A DNA stretch of 64,000 nucleotides from Bacillus sp. FJAT-42315 (GTDB lineage Bacteria; Bacillota; Bacilli; Bacillales; Domibacillaceae): contig NZ_KZ454941.1 of the NCBI RefSeq assembly GCF_002797375.1, positions 1,409,321 through 1,473,320 of the forward strand, in the 5' to 3' direction. Shown here in pieces: positions 9,311 through 18,149 of the stretch; position 1 is the stretch's first letter; the number at the start of each line of letters is the position of its first letter. Under the pieces are notes generated by a model. That model was given only the letters and a program-made list of their open reading frames with translations. It had not been told where the DNA came from and searched no databases. The translations under genes and the position numbers were made by a program.

Positions 9311-10225
9311 ATGAAGAAGCAAACACCCATTTATGTACAGACACAAATCAACACGTCCATGGAAGAATTATGGAAGTATACACAACAGCCAGAGCTACAT
9401 ACAGAGTGGGACGTACGATTTACGGAAATCTCGTACCTCGAGAAAAAAGAGGATGAGCCACAGCAGTTTTTATATAAAACAAAGATTGGTTTTGGCCTTG
9501 AGATTGCTGGAAAAGGAGAAACGATAGGGGAGGTTCAACAAAAAACAGGAGAGAGAGTATCGTCATTAAAATTTTGGACCGATCATCCACTTTCTTTGAT
9601 TCGTTTAGGGCGCGGCTATTGGAAATACACACCGGTAGAAAATTCTATCCAATTCGAAACACAATATAACTATGAGACGAACTTTGGCAAACTCGGAAAA
9701 GTGATGGATGCTTGGCTGTTTCGGCCACTACTTGGTTGGGCGACAGCTTGGAGCTTTGAGGCATTGAAGCTCTGGCTTGAAAAAGGCTATCATCCAAAGT
9801 TGCTTCTTCAAAAATCCTTAACTTATTCGTTCGTTTGTGTTTTGCTGAGCTTCATTTGGATATATCAAGGGCTTGTGCCAAAAATTATCACTGTTCATCC
9901 AGAAGAAGTGAAAATGTTACGTTCACTTGCTTCGTTACCGATTGATGCTGGAACGGCGATTCGACTTGTTGGTGGGGGAGAAATAGCATTCGGCCTCTTG
10001 TGGCTACTTCCTTTTCAAAAGAGAAAGTGGTTTCTCTTTCACGCTATGTTAATCGGAGTTATGACTCTATTAGTTTGGGTCGCCAATCCGGCGAGTTTTG
10101 TGCATCCGTTTAACCCACTTTCGCTTAATGTGGCACTCGTCCTTATTTCAATAATTGGTTATTTCAACAGTAGCGATTTGCCACAACCAAGTAAGACGGT
10201 TAGAAAGAGAAAGGGGATGAAGTGA
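9311..10225 (+). CDS. SRPBCC-domain / DoxX-like membrane fusion protein
   Basis: A 304-residue protein in two parts. Residues 1-150 look like an SRPBCC (START/Bet v1-type) ligand-binding domain (PIYVQTQINTSMEELWKYTQ at the start). Residues about 168-285 contain four hydrophobic segments arranged like DoxX-like proteins. The fusion is a known combination in Bacilli but has no firm function. AGGAGGG (9299-9305) precedes the ATG. It begins a three-gene operon with a DUF4166 protein and a YndJ-like membrane protein; the junctions are 1 base apart and then overlapping. Confidence 0.72.
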   Translation: MKKQTPIYVQTQINTSMEELWKYTQQPELHTEWDVRFTEISYLEKKEDEPQQFLYKTKIGFGLEIAGKGETIGEVQQKTGERVSSLKFWTDHPLSLIRLGRGYWKYTPVENSIQFETQYNYETNFGKLGKVMDAWLFRPLLGWATAWSFEALKLWLEKGYHPKLLLQKSLTYSFVCVLLSFIWIYQGLVPKIITVHPEEVKMLRSLASLPIDAGTAIRLVGGGEIAFGLLWLLPFQKRKWFLFHAMLIGVMTLLVWVANPASFVHPFNPLSLNVALVLISIIGYFNSSDLPQPSKTVRKRKGMK

Positions 10226-10226
10226 G

Positions 10227-10850
10227 ATGCCATCGATTTATCAAACTATTTTAGGAGATTCATTTACTAAGCTGCATCCGATGTTACAACATCGCTATGC
10301 GATTACGACAGAAAAAAGCTTTTATGGACAAGGAAAGATGAAGGAAATTTCCGGTGGTCATCGCTTGATCCGTCCGCTATTTCAATGGGGAGCGAAACGG
10401 CGCCTCTTTTTTTCAGAAAGAGGAAGGGACATTTCGTTTTTTATTAAAAATACGGCATATATAGCGGATGGCGATTGTGAGCATGTGAGGTGGAATCGCA
10501 GTTTTACCTTTGATAAAAAGGAACGGCATTTTGATGCGGTCATGTATTTGGATTCGAAGAAAAGGAAGATTATCGATGATTTCGGAGTTCCGCCATTTTT
10601 AGTATCCACTCTCGATTTTCACGTTGATACAGAGGGGCGTTTACATATTTCATCCGATAAACAGTGGTTGAAGTTATTCGGAAAGAACATTCCTTTACCT
10701 AAATTTTTGTATGGGAATGCCTCAATTATTGAATCATTTCAAGAGGATAGGGATTGTTTTTATGTGGAAGTACATGTTAGCAATCCATTAGTTGGTACTT
10801 TGTTTTATTATAGCGGCTATTTTCATGAAGTGGAGAGTGAACAAGTATGA
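10227..10850 (+). CDS. DUF4166 domain protein
   Basis: A 207-residue soluble protein opening with a SIYQTILGDSFTKLHPMLQHRY pattern, the hallmark of DUF4166. The family often sits next to DoxX-like or NAD(P)-binding proteins, and its function is unknown. Here it is sandwiched between the SRPBCC-DoxX fusion and YndJ, overlapping the latter by 4 bases (ATGA). The three proteins therefore probably act together at the membrane, perhaps on a lipid or other hydrophobic ligand; that last point is inference. Confidence 0.75.
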   Translation: MPSIYQTILGDSFTKLHPMLQHRYAITTEKSFYGQGKMKEISGGHRLIRPLFQWGAKRRLFFSERGRDISFFIKNTAYIADGDCEHVRWNRSFTFDKKERHFDAVMYLDSKKRKIIDDFGVPPFLVSTLDFHVDTEGRLHISSDKQWLKLFGKNIPLPKFLYGNASIIESFQEDRDCFYVEVHVSNPLVGTLFYYSGYFHEVESEQV

Positions 10851-12484
10851 GAAGCAAAGTGACGGTAGGGTTCATTCTCTTTTCGCTATACATCATTAGT
10901 CAATGGGAGTCCCTTCACCCAGCAGAGATGTTGTTATTATTATCGATGTTGATATTCGTACCAATCACTTGGGAATTGACCGATCAGCATAAAAGAGATG
11001 GACAGCGGATGCGACTTGCGAAATTTCTTTCTATCTTTTATATTCCGGCTGTTCTCTCCGCCTATTTCGCTATCATTGGGCATTTTACGATACTTGCATC
11101 TATTTGGTTTGCTTATACGATAGGTGCATCTTTGTTTGGGGTTTTTCGGTTGTTGGAGAGAGGTGTACGGCCGATTGCAGAAGTCGCCATCGACAGTGGC
11201 TGGATCTATTTGGGGCTTGGTGGCTTTTGGTTTTTTGCTTATGTGAGTGAACTACCGATCATGCATTTTTCTAGAGAAACGATTTTGTTAACCGCCGTTC
11301 ATTTTCATTATTCAGCTTTTATTATTCCGATTATTAGTGGGATGCTTGGAAGAAAGATTAGTGAAAAAAATTTATTCTATTCGTTCATCTTGATGCTCAT
11401 CATCGTCTCACCAATGACGATTGCTGTGGGGATTACGTATTCGCGCTGGATTGAATTCATTGCCGTCGTTGTATATGCTGTCGCTCTTTATCTATACGGT
11501 TTCTTTGTTGTTAAAGCGAATTTTCGCAGTAAATGGGCCAAGTTGCTTATAACGTTTTCTTCAGCTGCGTTACTTGTAACGATTTTCTTTTCCTTTCTTT
11601 ATGCGTATGGCAGACTAGGCTTTTCAGAAGGATTGACTATTAAACAAATGATCTTTATTCATGGAGCAGTCAATGCTTTTGGAGTGGTTTTGCCCGCATT
11701 AATTGGTTGGCTTATAGAAGGGACATCTAATGGACGTCCTTATTATGGCAAGCCGATGAGCCGAATCTTCGGCTATTTGATCATTAGTGAGCAGTTTCTG
11801 ACAAGGAAAAAATTAATAGATGAACGTACATATGGTGGGCTTGTCGATGATATGGGGCATTTTTGCTCCAAGCATTTTGATAAACAAAAGCTAGCGCCAT
11901 CGATCTCTCAGTTTTACGAACAGACAGAAAATTATCAGTTGAAGGCGTTCATTCAATGGGCTTCATGGTTTAAGCCTTTAGCCTTTTTATATGAAAAAGT
12001 TAGTCGGCACGTACAGCAAATTCATCTATCATTTGGTGGACGCTGGGAGATGATGACGGGTGATATTGTGGCTGTTCAATCAAGTAAAGACGGCAGGGAG
12101 CATGTCCGTGCTTGGGTTCGTAATAATGAGAAAGGAGAAACGATTTTTGTTGCTCTTTATTCACAGCATACATATGAAGAGGAAACATATATGAATATCG
12201 CTTTGCCGCTGCCATTCTCTAATATGACGGGCATTTTGCGCTTTGAAAATGAAGGGGAAAATTTAATTCTTTCGAGTAAAGGAAGAACAATAGGCAACGG
12301 AGACGAAGGAATTTATTTGCGTACCCCACTGGCTGTGATTCGCTTACCGCTTGCTGAAACATTTATCATTAAGGAAAAATCAGCCGATCAATTACTGGCT
12401 CATCATCAAATGTGGATCTTTGGGGTGAAATTTCTTGAGATCAATTATGAGATTAAGAAGAGGGCGGTTGAGGAAAACTTCTAA
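10847..12484 (+). CDS. yndJ: YndJ-like multi-pass membrane protein
   Basis: A 545-residue protein. The first about 290 residues carry nine to ten hydrophobic segments; the rest is soluble. The length and the TM-then-soluble layout match the YndJ family of Bacillus, whose function is unknown. A conserved-looking HFHYSAFIIPI segment lies near residue 150. It is the last gene of the DoxX/DUF4166 operon. The strong terminator just downstream is shared with a converging gene. Confidence 0.75.
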   Translation: MRSKVTVGFILFSLYIISQWESLHPAEMLLLLSMLIFVPITWELTDQHKRDGQRMRLAKFLSIFYIPAVLSAYFAIIGHFTILASIWFAYTIGASLFGVFRLLERGVRPIAEVAIDSGWIYLGLGGFWFFAYVSELPIMHFSRETILLTAVHFHYSAFIIPIISGMLGRKISEKNLFYSFILMLIIVSPMTIAVGITYSRWIEFIAVVVYAVALYLYGFFVVKANFRSKWAKLLITFSSAALLVTIFFSFLYAYGRLGFSEGLTIKQMIFIHGAVNAFGVVLPALIGWLIEGTSNGRPYYGKPMSRIFGYLIISEQFLTRKKLIDERTYGGLVDDMGHFCSKHFDKQKLAPSISQFYEQTENYQLKAFIQWASWFKPLAFLYEKVSRHVQQIHLSFGGRWEMMTGDIVAVQSSKDGREHVRAWVRNNEKGETIFVALYSQHTYEEETYMNIALPLPFSNMTGILRFENEGENLILSSKGRTIGNGDEGIYLRTPLAVIRLPLAETFIIKEKSADQLLAHHQMWIFGVKFLEINYEIKKRAVEENF

Positions 12485-12493
12485 ATCTCCCAT

Positions 12494-12531
12494 GAAGAAA
12501 GCCTGCTTCATTTAGCAGGCTTTCTTCATCA
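12494..12531. terminator. bidirectional terminator between convergent genes
   Basis: GAAGAAAGCCTGCT (12494-12507) and AGCAGGCTTTCTTC (12514-12527) form a perfect 14-bp stem. It lies between yndJ (+) and the YcdB-like gene (-). Confidence 0.85.
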
Positions 12532-13944
12532 ATATAAATCTTTCCCTACGATGATGTCACCGTTTTCCGCTTCAATAAACGCTAATTCACCTGTCAAGTT
12601 TGGATATAGCGGTTTGTAAACAAGCTGATAATAATCTTCGGAGTCCTCGACGTATTCTTTCTCCCATTGTAGCTCAACATCAAAAAAGCGAGTGAACAAT
12701 TGTTTTGCTTTTTCCTCAGCAACAATTGGTTCGAGCGGAAGGGAAGTGATCAATTCAGGGTGAATTTCCGGCCCGAGATAATGATCAATGTGCCCCGTCG
12801 TTCGATTGACCGTTATGCTGACGAACCCAAACCTTACATGAATGCCTCCGTGGTATAGCTCAAAGTGGAACCAAGCGTTTGTTTCGTCCACTTGGGGGTC
12901 TGACTTCATCCGAAAATACTGATCTGCTTTTGGGTAAAGATGATATAAAAATTGCAGAGCGATATCTTCACACTCAGCAAGACTTAATTGTAAATCTCCT
13001 TTTCGCTCCAAGAAAGAAAACATTCCTTTTAACTGCTTGTTGTTTTTATCTGTTCGCAATTTAATGGTGTGATCATTTCGTTGTTGAAAGAAATCATCTA
13101 AACTACGACTAGAGGCCTTCTCAGGTTCATCTTCGTCCATTCGCCAAACCGTACCGATCGCATCTCCCATATCTTGCTCGCGAATTAATTTGAAAGCCGA
13201 TCGATCTAAGCCGATAAAAGTATCGATGTCCTTCGTTGATGTTTTGGATGGCTTGGCCAATGGGACAAGCTGTTTAGGGGTGTCCTCCTCTTGTTCAAAT
13301 TGTGGGGTTGTGCCATCAGCTAGTAGTTGATGGCATCGCAAGTTCGGTTCAAATACGAGATGGGGCAAATCATCACCATTTTCATATATTTCTTTGCTAA
13401 GAACGGTGATCATTGATTCCATTTCTAATTCATTTAATAATGTATTTTTTGCTTCCTCTTTATTGATGATCTTTTCAGGAGAAACGATTTTTTTAGCGAT
13501 TCCATCGTAACGAAAGCCAACGATTTCTCCAGCTTTTGTGATACGAACAGAAAAGCCAGTGTTAGGAAACGGTAGCTCTAATTTTTCTTGGTTAAAAGTA
13601 AATCGTAAGTCTCCATTTTTTAATTCGTCTATTTTTTTAAAGGTAAAAAGCTTCGGAGCTTCTGGATAATGTTCAAGGAAAAAATGCAAGGCGATTTCTT
13701 TTAACTGTTCGTTTGTTAAGGAGCTTCCTTCGCTTTCTGTAGCTGTGTCCTTTTCCCATTTGATTAAACGGCCAACTCCATCTAATTCTACCCAAACACC
13801 TGTATCTTCATTATTCGGATCTTTCCATACGTATAAAGCGCGACTGTCCGTTTCATGTTCGCGATAATCTTCAATTTCAAGCTCATAGTTGGTTGGGACG
13901 CGGCCGATTGTTTTTGCTTTTTGTTTTAATTGGTCGGTTAAAAT
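12529..13944 (-). CDS. YcdB/YcdC-like repeat protein, probable ATT start
   Basis: About 471 residues. Two copies of a YcdB/YcdC-like (PepSY-related) module can be seen, roughly residues 1-210 and 300-471. There is no signal peptide. The first possible ATG/GTG/TTG start is a TTG at 13689, but the frame stays open and protein-like for about 85 codons upstream (YVWKDPNNEDTGVWVELDG is readable there) to a stop near 13980, with no ATG, GTG or TTG. The SD-like AGAGG (13958-13954) lies 9 bases before an ATT at 13944. Either this is a rare ATT initiation codon or the start codon has been lost by mutation. The function of the family is unknown. Confidence 0.6.
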   Translation of the reverse strand: MLTDQLKQKAKTIGRVPTNYELEIEDYREHETDSRALYVWKDPNNEDTGVWVELDGVGRLIKWEKDTATESEGSSLTNEQLKEIALHFFLEHYPEAPKLFTFKKIDELKNGDLRFTFNQEKLELPFPNTGFSVRITKAGEIVGFRYDGIAKKIVSPEKIINKEEAKNTLLNELEMESMITVLSKEIYENGDDLPHLVFEPNLRCHQLLADGTTPQFEQEEDTPKQLVPLAKPSKTSTKDIDTFIGLDRSAFKLIREQDMGDAIGTVWRMDEDEPEKASSRSLDDFFQQRNDHTIKLRTDKNNKQLKGMFSFLERKGDLQLSLAECEDIALQFLYHLYPKADQYFRMKSDPQVDETNAWFHFELYHGGIHVRFGFVSITVNRTTGHIDHYLGPEIHPELITSLPLEPIVAEEKAKQLFTRFFDVELQWEKEYVEDSEDYYQLVYKPLYPNLTGELAFIEAENGDIIVGKDLY

Positions 13945-13975
13945 AGGAATCTTCCTCTCGTGTTTAAACTGATGA

Positions 13976-14004
13976 TTGTATTTCCTTTAACAATTGTATA
14001 TAAT
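13976..14004 (+). promoter_or_regulatory. promoter of the argS T-box transcript
   Basis: TTGTAT (13976-13981), a 17-base spacer and a perfect TATAAT (13999-14004) are followed by the T-box leader. The divergent YcdB-like gene must be transcribed from the same short region. Confidence 0.7.
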
Positions 14005-14011
14005 ATCAAAA

Positions 14012-14256
14012 AATAATGAAAATTTCCATGATGAAGAGAGTAGTTTAGATGGAGTCTGAAAGCGAGTCGGGGATGGTGGAAGCCCGATAGTCTGATCTAA
14101 ATGAAGCGCACTTCTGAGAAGCCGCCTGAAACAAAGTAGGGTGAGCCGGGGATCACCCCGTTATAAAGTAAAGCAGGTTCTTTAGGAACAATCAGAGTGG
14201 TACCGCGGGTTATTTCAATCTCGTCTCTATTTTTAGAGGCGGGATTTTTTATTTTT
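14012..14256 (+). promoter_or_regulatory. T-box riboswitch leader, arginine-type, upstream of argS
   Basis: The core AGAGTGGTACCGCGG is at 14194-14208, and a terminator (ATCTCGTCTCT with AGAGGCGGGAT, then T run) ends near 14255. Stem I can be folded: GAAG with CTTC at the base, TTTAGAT with ATCTAAA above. The specifier loop then reads AGAGTAG opposite TGAAGCGCA. By analogy with the alaS leader in this window (GAAA-GCT-A), the specifier is CGC, an arginine codon. This fits the argS gene behind it. Confidence 0.9.
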
Positions 14257-14408
14257 CCCGCATTAACGGGCTGTAAGATCCCCACCTCAACGTGGCAAGA
14301 AGCGCAGACTGGCAGATGGGGGATCAACAGCCCGTAAACGCCCGATTGGTTCAACTAACAATCAGTGGGGGATGAAGAAAACCCCCACTGATTGAAGTTT
14401 CACTTTAT
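14257..14408. repeat. about 150-bp two-hairpin interspersed repeat, copy 1
   Basis: Begins CCCGCATTAACGGGCTGT and ends GAAGTTTCACTTTAT. Hairpin 1 is ACGGGCTGT/ACAGCCCGT with an inner ATCCCC/GGGGAT stem; hairpin 2 is CAATCAGTGGGGG/CCCCCACTGATTG. It abuts the T-box terminator and lies in the argS leader. Copies 2 and 3 are at 17943-18096 and 58519-58599. Confidence 0.85.
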
Positions 14409-14426
14409 AGAAAAGGACGTGATGAG

Positions 14427-16112
14427 ATGGAAGTGATGAAAACATTTGCGGAAGAAATTGCTGTTACATTAGATGGTGTGGTGGAACTAGAAGAAATTCT
14501 GGAGATGATCGAAAAACCAAAATATGCAGAGCAGGGGGATGTCGCTTTCCCTTGTTTTTCATTAGCGAAAATGATGAAAAAGTCGCCGCAGTTGATTGCC
14601 GCTGATTTAGCGAGCCAGATTGATCACTCATTGTTTGAGAGAGTTGTTGCGAATGGAGCGTATGTGAACGGCTTTTTAAATAAACAAATCGTTAGCGAGC
14701 ATATACTCACCGATATTTTACAGCAAGGAGCGAATTACGGCCATTCAACCTATGGTCAAGGAAAAGTGATTACGATTGATTTCTCCTCGCCGAATATTGC
14801 TAAGCCGTTTTCGATGGGGCATTTGCGCTCCACTGTGATCGGGAATGCCATTGCCAACATTGCTGAAAAGTCAGGATATCAAACGATTCGGATTAATCAC
14901 CTTGGTGACTGGGGAACACAATTTGGAAAGTTAATCACTGCCTATAAACATTGGGGGAGTGAGGCCAAAGTGAAACAACATCCTATCCAAGAATTGTTGA
15001 GCTTATATGTGAAATTTCATGATGAAGTGGAACATGAGCCTAGTCTAGAAGCAGAAGCAAGAATGTGGTTTAAAAAGCTAGAGGATGGAGATGAAGAGGC
15101 GAACCAGTTATGGAAGTGGTTTAAAGAAGAATCGCTTGTGGAGTTTTCTAAGATCTATGACTTAATGGATATCCGCTTTGATTCGCTGAATGGGGAAGCT
15201 TTTTATAATGAGAGCATGGGCGAAACAGTTCAGTTATTGCAAGATAAGGGCTTGCTTCAAGAGTCGGATGGAGCTGAAGTCGTTGATTTGCAACAAGATG
15301 ATTTGCCGCCGTGCCTAATTAAAAAGTCAGATGGGGCAACTCTGTATGCAACGAGGGATTTAACGGCTGCGATTTATAGACAACATCATTATCAGTTTGA
15401 TCAAGCTTTATATGTGGTTGGACACGAACAAAGTCTGCATTTTAAGCAAGTCTTTCTCACGCTTGAAAAAATGGGCTACGCATGGGCAAAAGGCATGGTT
15501 CATATTCCGTTCGGTTTTATTTTAAAAGATGGGAAAAAGATGTCGACGAGAAAAGGGAAAGTCGTGCTCCTTGAGGGAGTGATTGAAGAAGCGATTGAAT
15601 TAGCGAAGCAAAGCATTGAGGAGAAAAATCCGCAGCTTGCCCAGAAAGAAGAAGTAGCAAAAGCTGTCGGTGTTGGAGCGATTATTTTTCACGATTTGAA
15701 ACAGGAACGGCAAGGAAATATTGAGTTCTCGCTTGAAGATATGTTGAAGTTTGAAGGGACGACTGGTCCATATGTGCAATACACGCATGCGAGAGCTTGT
15801 TCAATTATGAGAAAATCGGAGTGCGAAATCGATTCTCCAGCTAGCTTGAATGATGATTATAGCTGGACCGTGATCCAATTATTAATGGAGTTTCCTGCTG
15901 TGATTGAAAGAAGTTTGCAACAATATGAACCGTCTCAAATCGCCAAATATGTGATTGATTTGTCACAGGAATTCAATAAATATTATAGCCACGTCAAAAT
16001 TTTAGTAGATGATGCAGAAAAAGAAAGCCGGCTTGCTTTAGTGAAAGCGGTGACGATTGTGTTAGAGGAAGGATTGAGACTGCTAGGGATCAAGGCGCCG
16101 GTGGAGATGTAA
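14427..16112 (+). CDS. argS: arginyl-tRNA synthetase (second-type, streptococcal-like)
   Basis: Charges tRNA-Arg. It is a class I synthetase of 561 residues with an N-terminal Arg-tRNA synthetase domain, the HIGH-like SMGHLRSTVIGN near residue 130, and the KMSK-like KMSTRKGK near residue 372, then a DALR anticodon-binding C-terminus. The wording around SSPNIAKPFSMGHLRS and INHLGDWGTQFGKL resembles the ArgRS of streptococci more than the 556-residue B. subtilis ArgRS as I recall it. It is in an accessory block rather than a normal argS place and is T-box controlled. A second, housekeeping argS elsewhere in the genome is therefore likely. Confidence 0.93.
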   Translation: MEVMKTFAEEIAVTLDGVVELEEILEMIEKPKYAEQGDVAFPCFSLAKMMKKSPQLIAADLASQIDHSLFERVVANGAYVNGFLNKQIVSEHILTDILQQGANYGHSTYGQGKVITIDFSSPNIAKPFSMGHLRSTVIGNAIANIAEKSGYQTIRINHLGDWGTQFGKLITAYKHWGSEAKVKQHPIQELLSLYVKFHDEVEHEPSLEAEARMWFKKLEDGDEEANQLWKWFKEESLVEFSKIYDLMDIRFDSLNGEAFYNESMGETVQLLQDKGLLQESDGAEVVDLQQDDLPPCLIKKSDGATLYATRDLTAAIYRQHHYQFDQALYVVGHEQSLHFKQVFLTLEKMGYAWAKGMVHIPFGFILKDGKKMSTRKGKVVLLEGVIEEAIELAKQSIEEKNPQLAQKEEVAKAVGVGAIIFHDLKQERQGNIEFSLEDMLKFEGTTGPYVQYTHARACSIMRKSECEIDSPASLNDDYSWTVIQLLMEFPAVIERSLQQYEPSQIAKYVIDLSQEFNKYYSHVKILVDDAEKESRLALVKAVTIVLEEGLRLLGIKAPVEM

Positions 16113-16122
16113 TCAATAAAGC

Positions 16123-16160
16123 GATCCCTCGAAATAGCCGGCTATCGAGGGATCTTTGCT
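16123..16160 (+). terminator. terminator after argS
   Basis: GATCCCTCGA (16123-16132) pairs with TCGAGGGATC (16145-16154), followed by a weak T-rich tract. Confidence 0.7.
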
Positions 16161-16168
16161 CTTACAGA

Positions 16169-16918
16169 TCACTCAGGTTCTGAACAGATTCTAGATGTAA
16201 ATTCTTGATCATCTTGTTTGCTGTGTTGATTCATATACGTAAAAAAATGATTTTTATTTTTCTCGCTCATCTTGACCATTAAGTCGTTTGCTTGTATGTA
16301 ATCAATAATTTTGGCGATCTTTTTATTTTTAAAAGTGACCGTCTCCCCGTCTAAAATTAACCATTGGTTGGCTTTTCGAACCACTTGCAGTATGGGAAAC
16401 TCTGAAGGTGTAATAGTTGTCTCTGCTTGTTGATTTGGTATTGTCGCTGAAAAGCTTTTGATTAGAATAGATTTTTGGTGTTCTATCATTGTCACTTTAC
16501 TACGCTTTTCATGATCGGTAATGGAATCGATGAAAGCAGCGGTTTCTTTAGATCGAAAGTGATAGACGCTATTTTGCGCTTCCACTTGTTGTTCTGCTTT
16601 TTTGATTTGCACTACGGTCTTGTCTATATCATCTTTTAACGGCTCTAATTTTGTTTGTGCAGTATAAACTTTTTTAATAAACTTCTTCAATTCTCGTCTT
16701 TTTTCGCGAAGCTCTCTCATCTTTTTGACCACTTTAGCAGACTCAGAGGCATTGAGACGAATGTTTTCAACGATGTGTTGCAAGTCTTCTAAAACACATT
16801 CAATTTCCTGACACTCTGCTACATGCTCGTTTTTGGCCTGCATCACTGTATCAATTTCTTCAACAAGCTCATCCATTAATTCGGTGATTCTCATTAAAGA
16901 AGCTTCCCCTGCTAGCAT
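16169..16918 (-). CDS. coiled-coil protein, unknown function
   Basis: A 249-residue protein. Residues about 10-135 are heptad-rich and strongly charged, predicting long coiled coils. About 190-235 form a compact C-terminal part ending in a basic/acidic tail. No signal peptide, membrane segment or catalytic motif is visible, and I do not recognise the family. The start is set at ATG 16918, preceded by GGGGGAG; a TTG 15 bases further up is in frame but lacks an SD. It converges on argS and sits alone. Confidence 0.6.
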   Translation of the reverse strand: MLAGEASLMRITELMDELVEEIDTVMQAKNEHVAECQEIECVLEDLQHIVENIRLNASESAKVVKKMRELREKRRELKKFIKKVYTAQTKLEPLKDDIDKTVVQIKKAEQQVEAQNSVYHFRSKETAAFIDSITDHEKRSKVTMIEHQKSILIKSFSATIPNQQAETTITPSEFPILQVVRKANQWLILDGETVTFKNKKIAKIIDYIQANDLMVKMSEKNKNHFFTYMNQHSKQDDQEFTSRICSEPE

Positions 16919-17034
16919 GCAAATCTCCCCCAACTCGTATTTAAAAACACGTCATACAATTAAGTATATTTTAGTTAATTAGTAAAAGGAAGGGGGAGTT
17001 TTGAGTAAAGGAAAAATCAAAAATAAACCTAATT

Positions 17035-17919
17035 TTATGATGTTTTCATTTGTTTAGAAGAAACCGTAATATTCCCCGAAAGCAGTAATCCCATTAGCAC
17101 AAAGAATGTAGCGGTGATATCGAATACCGTTATAGATTCATTTAAAAAGATCGCTGCTAATAAGTAGCCGGAAATAGGGGTTAAAAATAACCAATTATTC
17201 GCTTTAACAGCATCTTGTTTCAGTAGGTAAAACCAAAGTAGCATCGTAGCGATCGAGATGATCAGTACTAACCAAATGAGGGAGCAGAGCAAATAATTAT
17301 CCATATGCAAAAAGTATGTTTCGTTTTCGAGAGTGTAAGTAATAGGGACTAATAGGACACCACCGATGATGACTTGCCAAGTGTTAATGACGATATTAGG
17401 GAGGTCTAATTTGACCTTTTTGAAATACACACTGCCAACCGCCATTGCTAGCATCCCTATCCCTAAAGTAATCAACCCGCTAATGGTGGCCTCGCTAGTA
17501 GACAGAGAGGGCCACGTAGCGATTATTAATCCGATCCCGGCAATAATCATACCGGTCCATTCTTTTAAAGTGACTTGCCGTTTCAGCCAAATGTATGATA
17601 ACAAAGCGACGATAAAAGGATTTACTGTGACAAATAAATTAAACAAACCAGCAGAGATGCTTTTTAATGCCCAAAAGATCGCACCTAAGTAGATGGTAGT
17701 GTTCAAGATTCCTAAAATGATCAGTGGTTTCCATTCATGTAATTGTGGCCAACGGTATGTTTTCTTTACGAGATAAATATAAACAAACAATAAGCTTCCG
17801 GCTAATAGTAAGCGAATGGTGGCCAATGCTAACGGTGTAGTCGAGTACAATCCAAATTTCGTGGCAATCGCCGCAGACGACCATAAAAGAGCAAATAATA
17901 TACCTAACATGGTGTGCAT
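17035..17919 (-). CDS. EamA-family (DMT) transporter
   Basis: A 294-residue membrane protein with ten predicted helices in two EamA repeats (about 1-135 and 148-285). This is the architecture of drug/metabolite transporters that export amino acids or small metabolites. Upstream in-frame codons run into a repeat element, so the start at ATG 17919 was chosen; AAAGGA lies 12 bases before it, a somewhat long spacing. The gene follows the AraC regulator on the same strand, separated by repeat copy 2, and is its likely target. The substrate is unknown. Confidence 0.82.
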   Translation of the reverse strand: MHTMLGILFALLWSSAAIATKFGLYSTTPLALATIRLLLAGSLLFVYIYLVKKTYRWPQLHEWKPLIILGILNTTIYLGAIFWALKSISAGLFNLFVTVNPFIVALLSYIWLKRQVTLKEWTGMIIAGIGLIIATWPSLSTSEATISGLITLGIGMLAMAVGSVYFKKVKLDLPNIVINTWQVIIGGVLLVPITYTLENETYFLHMDNYLLCSLIWLVLIISIATMLLWFYLLKQDAVKANNWLFLTPISGYLLAAIFLNESITVFDITATFFVLMGLLLSGNITVSSKQMKTS

Positions 17920-17942
17920 CCAGATCAACGTCCTTTCTTTAT

Positions 17943-18096
17943 CCCGCATTAACGGGCTGTAAGACTCCCGCCTCAACATGACAGAAGGGACGCAGACGTG
18001 TAGGTGGGAGATCAACAGCCCGTAAAAGCCCGATTGGTTCAACTAACAATCCGTGGGGGATGAAGAAAACCCCCACGGATTGAAGTTTCACTTTAT
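17943..18096. repeat. about 150-bp two-hairpin interspersed repeat, copy 2
   Basis: Same orientation and layout as copy 1. The second hairpin is CAATCCGTGGGGG/CCCCCACGGATTG, so the A/T pair of copy 1 is replaced by C/G, which preserves the pairing. It lies between the AraC regulator and the EamA transporter. Confidence 0.85.
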
Positions 18097-18149
18097 GTAA
18101 GGATACGACATGTTGATGTACTGGATTTGACCGAATGTCGGGTCTATTT

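Noticed and set aside
14097..14354. Minus-strand ORF of 85 codons starting MNQSGVYGLL
   Set aside because: It lies wholly in the argS T-box and the two-hairpin repeat. The same N-terminus appears in the minus-strand reading of repeat copy 2, so it is repeat-derived and not a gene.
17920..18042. N-terminal extension of the EamA transporter (MNQSGFYGLL...)
   Set aside because: The extension is translated repeat copy 2; the transporter family starts near MHTMLG.
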